Source of the DNA: Candidatus Woesearchaeota archaeon | GTDB taxonomy: Archaea > Nanobdellota > Nanobdellia > SCGC-AAA011-G17 > JACQNH01 | Reading direction: 5' to 3' | DNA: 39,320 nucleotides | Assembly (NCBI GenBank): GCA_016203175.1 | Contig: JACQNH010000067.1 | Coordinates: 1 to 39,320, forward strand | The notes under the pieces: model-generated | Told to the model about the DNA's origin: nothing | Databases searched by the model: none | What the model saw: the letters and a program-made list of their open reading frames with translations, nothing else | Translations under genes and position numbers: made by a program | Shown here: positions 39,103-39,320 of the stretch, in pieces | Numbering within the stretch: position 1 is the stretch's first letter | Layout: each line of letters starts with the position of its first letter

Positions 39103-39320
39103 GTGACATCCTCCCTAGCTAAAGCAGGGGGCTTCCAGCGTCTGTTGTCTTTGAAGACTCACCACGTTTAGTTCCTTGTTCATCCATCCTGCCTAATTTA
39201 GGAATTAATAAAGATTCCTGATATTTAGGTCTTACATGATGTCCGAAGGCGTTAATTAGGACTTGTCCAGCCCTACGAAGTACATTTCTTGCAGCATTTA
39301 CATCTCTATCTATTTTTAAT
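39102..39320 (-). mobile_element. IS200/IS605-family element, right end (partial)
   Basis: The end comprises a terminal hairpin around the tnpB stop and the TCACA end also seen at 19631. It continues into tnpB beyond the window. The left end, and any tnpA, are not visible. Confidence 0.85.
39119..39320 (-). CDS. tnpB: RNA-guided nuclease TnpB, C-terminal part (gene runs off the window)
   Basis: The visible 66 codons read IDRDVNAARNVLRRAGQ (the third RuvC motif, with its Asp), then NAFGHHVRPKYQESLLIPKL, GRMDEQGTKRGESS and DAGSPLL. TnpB is a Cas12-like nuclease guided by an omega RNA transcribed from the 3' end of its own gene, and it cuts the empty donor site. The stop is at 39119-39121. The tail overlaps the omega-RNA scaffold and is nearly identical to the orphan copy at 19645-19749. 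Confidence 0.92.
   Translation of the reverse strand, partial: LKIDRDVNAARNVLRRAGQVLINAFGHHVRPKYQESLLIPKLGRMDEQGTKRGESSKTTDAGSPLL

Overview
This window is an AT-rich archaeal chromosome segment, most likely from a DPANN lineage of the Woesearchaeota/Pacearchaeota kind. That placement is inferred from archaeal-type PheS and PheT, archease, a DUF131 protein, TrmB, ADP-forming acetyl-CoA synthetase, TldD/TldE, and TATA-box promoters. Many first genes start about 25-28 nt downstream of a TTTAAA-like TATA box, which suggests leaderless transcripts. Genes inside operons instead have Shine-Dalgarno (SD) motifs such as GGAGG or GAGGTG. No tRNA, rRNA or CRISPR array was seen.

Layout. 1-2340: a terminator-like hairpin, a nucleotidyltransferase-methyltransferase pair, and the 3' third of a bacterial-type aspS. 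2426-7793: gatC, a membrane protein, gatA and gatB (tRNA-dependent amidotransferase), interrupted by a HicBA toxin-antitoxin (TA) cassette and a secreted Cys-rich protein. 7794-15186: TldD/TldE, a RibD-like reductase, an M29 aminopeptidase, an amino-acid permease and a run of tiny membrane proteins. 15219-18750: a truncated dph2 and the pheS-pheT operon. 18751-20247: a disturbed zone with micro-ORFs, a frameshifted remnant and an orphan IS200/IS605 right end. 20363-27689: a thioredoxin-like gene, pyruvate dehydrogenase E1 alpha and beta, lipoate ligase and E2, then the acetyl-CoA synthetase alpha subunit. Together these outline pyruvate to acetyl-CoA to acetate plus ATP. 27686-35346: three TA-type modules around guaA, a P-loop kinase, a DUF457 protein and a CcdA-like redox membrane module. 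35389-39102: a TrmB regulator divergent from an orphan branched-chain-type binding protein, then archease, a G3E GTPase and a ribbon-helix-helix protein. 39102-39320: the end of an IS200/IS605 element carrying tnpB.

The main novelty candidate is how the TA cassettes are placed. HicBA sits at the 3' end of gatA and an MNT-HEPN pair sits at the 5' end of acd. In each case a short copy of the host-gene end lies on the far side of the cassette, so the host gene stays intact, and neither cassette contains a transposase or integrase. The nucleotidyltransferase-methyltransferase pair in front of the aspS 3' remnant may be a third case. Several cassettes have their own palindrome at the core promoter. 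The clearest set is three TTGTA-N3-TACAA sites spaced exactly 40 bp apart upstream of a HEPN-nucleotidyltransferase pair.
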